In this document: positions 62,679 to 64,000 of the stretch, in pieces
Numbering within the stretch: the stretch's first letter is position 1
Layout of the letters: every line of letters begins with the position of its first letter
Assembly: GCF_900116445.1 (NCBI RefSeq)
Contig: NZ_FPBH01000001.1
Coordinates: 186,001-250,000 of the forward strand
Length of the DNA stretch: 64,000 bases
Reading direction: 5' to 3'
From: Paraburkholderia aspalathi
GTDB lineage: Bacteria > Pseudomonadota > Gammaproteobacteria > Burkholderiales > Burkholderiaceae
Notes under the pieces: generated by a model
Database searches by the model: none
The model's input: only the letters and a program-made list of their open reading frames with translations
Told to the model about the DNA's origin: nothing
Program-made: the position numbers and the translations under genes

Positions 62679-63647
62679 ATGCGTGTGATCGAAGCGGAAA
62701 CCTTTTCGGGCTATGACGGGTTGCGGCAGATTGAATTGCCCAAGCCGCAACCGGCGAAGGGCAGGGTGCTGGTTCGTGTGACGGCTGCCGGTGTCACTCC
62801 CCTCGACTACACGCTCCTGTCGGGTGGACACCCTCGAGCCAAGGCGCCGCTTGTGCTCGGCAATGAGGGCGCCGGTGTCATCGAGGACGCAGGCGACTCC
62901 GGGTTCGCGGCGGGAAGCCGCGTGATGTTCACCGGGCCCTACGGCGTTGGCGAGAACGGTACATGGCAGGAATGGCTGCTGGTGAGACCGGAACATCTGG
63001 CGCTGTCTGACGCGATCGGCGACGTCGTCGCGGCCAGCATTCCGGTGGCTTATCTGACCGCACAGATCAGCCTCACAGACGCCGGGTTCAAGCCGGGCAT
63101 GACAGTGCTGGCGCCGGGAATCGGCGGGTCGGTCGGCAACGCGACCTATCAGCTCGCACGGGCGCAGGGCGCCGGCAAGGTGATCTCCACGGCTGGCAGC
63201 GCGGCGAAAGCCGCAAGAGCGCGCGAGCTTGGCTTGGAGGACGTGATTGACCTCACCGAGGAAGGTCTCGCTGACGGCGTTCGTCGAATAACGGCCGGCA
63301 AGGGCGTCGATATTGTCATCGAGAGCATTGGCGGCGCTGTGACGAGTGAGGCGTTGAGCAGCCTGGGGCACGGCGGTGTCCTGATCACGTTGGGCTACTC
63401 CGCTGGCCGCAAAACCACGATCGATGTCACGGACCTCATCTGGAAGCGCGCGCGGATGGCCGGCTTCTCGCTGTTCGCCCAGTCACCGGCCGCGATCGCC
63501 GCTGCGTGGCAGCACATCATTCCGTTAGTCGTAAGCGGATCAGTCAAGCCGATCGTCGAGCGGGTCTACCCGCTCGCTGAAGCGCGTGAAGCCTTGCGTC
63601 ACCTGATAGAGGATCGGCCGTTTGGCAAAGTCATTTTGACGATGTGA
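62679..63647 (+). CDS. MDR-family quinone/alkene oxidoreductase
   Basis: 322 residues. An MDR without the zinc ligands (no Cys/His catalytic set). Substrate/NADPH region includes LAPGIGGSVGNATYQLARAQ and DIVIESIGG. It resembles quinone oxidoreductases or alkenal reductases. It starts 37 bp after a TetR-controlled promoter; an SDR gene follows after 85 bp. Confidence 0.87.
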   Translation: MRVIEAETFSGYDGLRQIELPKPQPAKGRVLVRVTAAGVTPLDYTLLSGGHPRAKAPLVLGNEGAGVIEDAGDSGFAAGSRVMFTGPYGVGENGTWQEWLLVRPEHLALSDAIGDVVAASIPVAYLTAQISLTDAGFKPGMTVLAPGIGGSVGNATYQLARAQGAGKVISTAGSAAKAARARELGLEDVIDLTEEGLADGVRRITAGKGVDIVIESIGGAVTSEALSSLGHGGVLITLGYSAGRKTTIDVTDLIWKRARMAGFSLFAQSPAAIAAAWQHIIPLVVSGSVKPIVERVYPLAEAREALRHLIEDRPFGKVILTM

Positions 63648-63732
63648 CCGACATGACGTCCGGTGATTTTTTGGCAACTGGCCGTCAGCCCAGAGGTGCC
63701 AACCGGTATTCGCAATCAACGGAGTAGTTGCT

Positions 63733-64000
63733 ATGGATAAGTTGCAGGGAAAGGTGGCTGTCATCACCGGCGGCTCGTCAGGCATAGGCCTCGCCGCCGC
63801 GAAGCTCTTTGTCGCCGAGGGCGCCTACGTCTTCATTACCGGCCGTCGCCAGAGGGAGCTTGACGAAGCCGTGAGGGCCATCGGGGGCAATGTGACCGGC
63901 ATCCGTGGAGACGTCGCCAATCTGGATGATCTTGATCGTCTTTATAAGAGCGTCAACGCGACAGGGCGAAGAATCGACATCGTCTTCGCCAACGCTGGCA
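63733..64000 (+). CDS. SDR-family oxidoreductase (partial, 3' end off window)
   Basis: 89 complete codons are visible. The cofactor loop [19 protein letters not shown] and the later NAG motif near the edge (IVFANAG) identify a classical SDR. GGAG lies about 9 bp before the ATG. Probably the second gene of the TetR-regulated transcript. Confidence 0.82.
   Translation, partial: MDKLQGKVAVITGGSSGIGLAAAKLFVAEGAYVFITGRRQRELDEAVRAIGGNVTGIRGDVANLDDLDRLYKSVNATGRRIDIVFANAG

Overview
The window has the GC-rich sequence, dense unidirectional operons and gene content of a Burkholderiales chromosome, most likely Paraburkholderia. Pointers to that group are a complete Burkholderia-style Tad pilus locus with DUF3613 and DUF2968 genes, a second Hfq with a long glycine-rich tail, and a dispersed noncoding repeat that I remember from Paraburkholderia genomes. 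The genus assignment is inference. No rRNA, tRNA, CRISPR array or intact insertion sequence is visible.

Region 1 (1-15003). A collagen-like lipoprotein gene runs off the left edge on the minus strand. It is divergent from a tad/flp locus: flp, cpaA (tadV), tadE, cpaB, rcpA (cpaC), tadZ (cpaE), tadA (cpaF), tadB, tadC, tadD, a DUF3613 gene, tadG, a sigma-54 activator with a degenerate receiver-like domain, and a DUF2968 gene. Many junctions overlap or are only a few bases apart.

Region 2 (15004-21470). This stretch holds the dispersed repeat, small conserved proteins, a long Hfq-like protein, a module of small lipoprotein, ECF sigma factor and membrane anti-sigma factor with a possible ECF promoter, a His/Gly-rich exported protein, and a VAO/PCMH-type flavoprotein paired with a small Tat-type exported protein.

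Region 3 (21471-34331). A minus-strand fatty-acid degradation cluster comprises a TetR regulator, a FadE-type acyl-CoA dehydrogenase, a long FabG4-type reductase, a MaoC hydratase, a thiolase, an acyl-CoA ligase and a DUF1571 protein. The hydratase, reductase, thiolase and dehydrogenase combination parallels mycobacterial htdX-fabG4-fadA2-fadE5. A perfect inverted repeat lies upstream of the TetR gene. An SHS-family MFS transporter with a strong terminator and a MAPEG gene remnant follow.

Region 4 (34466-54189). After a ClC channel comes the most interesting locus: a propane/Mim-type soluble di-iron monooxygenase island. It has two transcription units, each preceded by a strong -24/-12 promoter and paired TGTC-N9-(G/A)ACA sites. 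The first unit encodes an alcohol dehydrogenase missing two structural-zinc cysteines, a small helical protein, a CobW/COG0523 GTPase, a WD40-like protein and a small protein. The second encodes hydroxylase alpha, reductase, hydroxylase beta, coupling protein, amidohydrolase, DUF59 protein, a dedicated GroEL, a small protein, an NRAMP metal transporter and an AcoR/MimR-type sigma-54 activator. A chemoreceptor gene lies downstream. The layout suggests alkane oxidation to a secondary alcohol and ketone, with dedicated folding and metal supply.

Region 5 (54244-64000). Detoxification and redox genes follow: a COG4705-type membrane protein, GST, NIPSNAP protein, old yellow enzyme and SDR divergent from a LysR regulator; then an SDR, a MaoC-like protein, a 3-hydroxyisobutyrate dehydrogenase-like protein, a TetR regulator, a quinone oxidoreductase and an SDR cut by the right edge. 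Two nearly identical promoter/operator modules at 60533-60590 and 62613-62668 suggest that this TetR protein controls both flanking transcription units.
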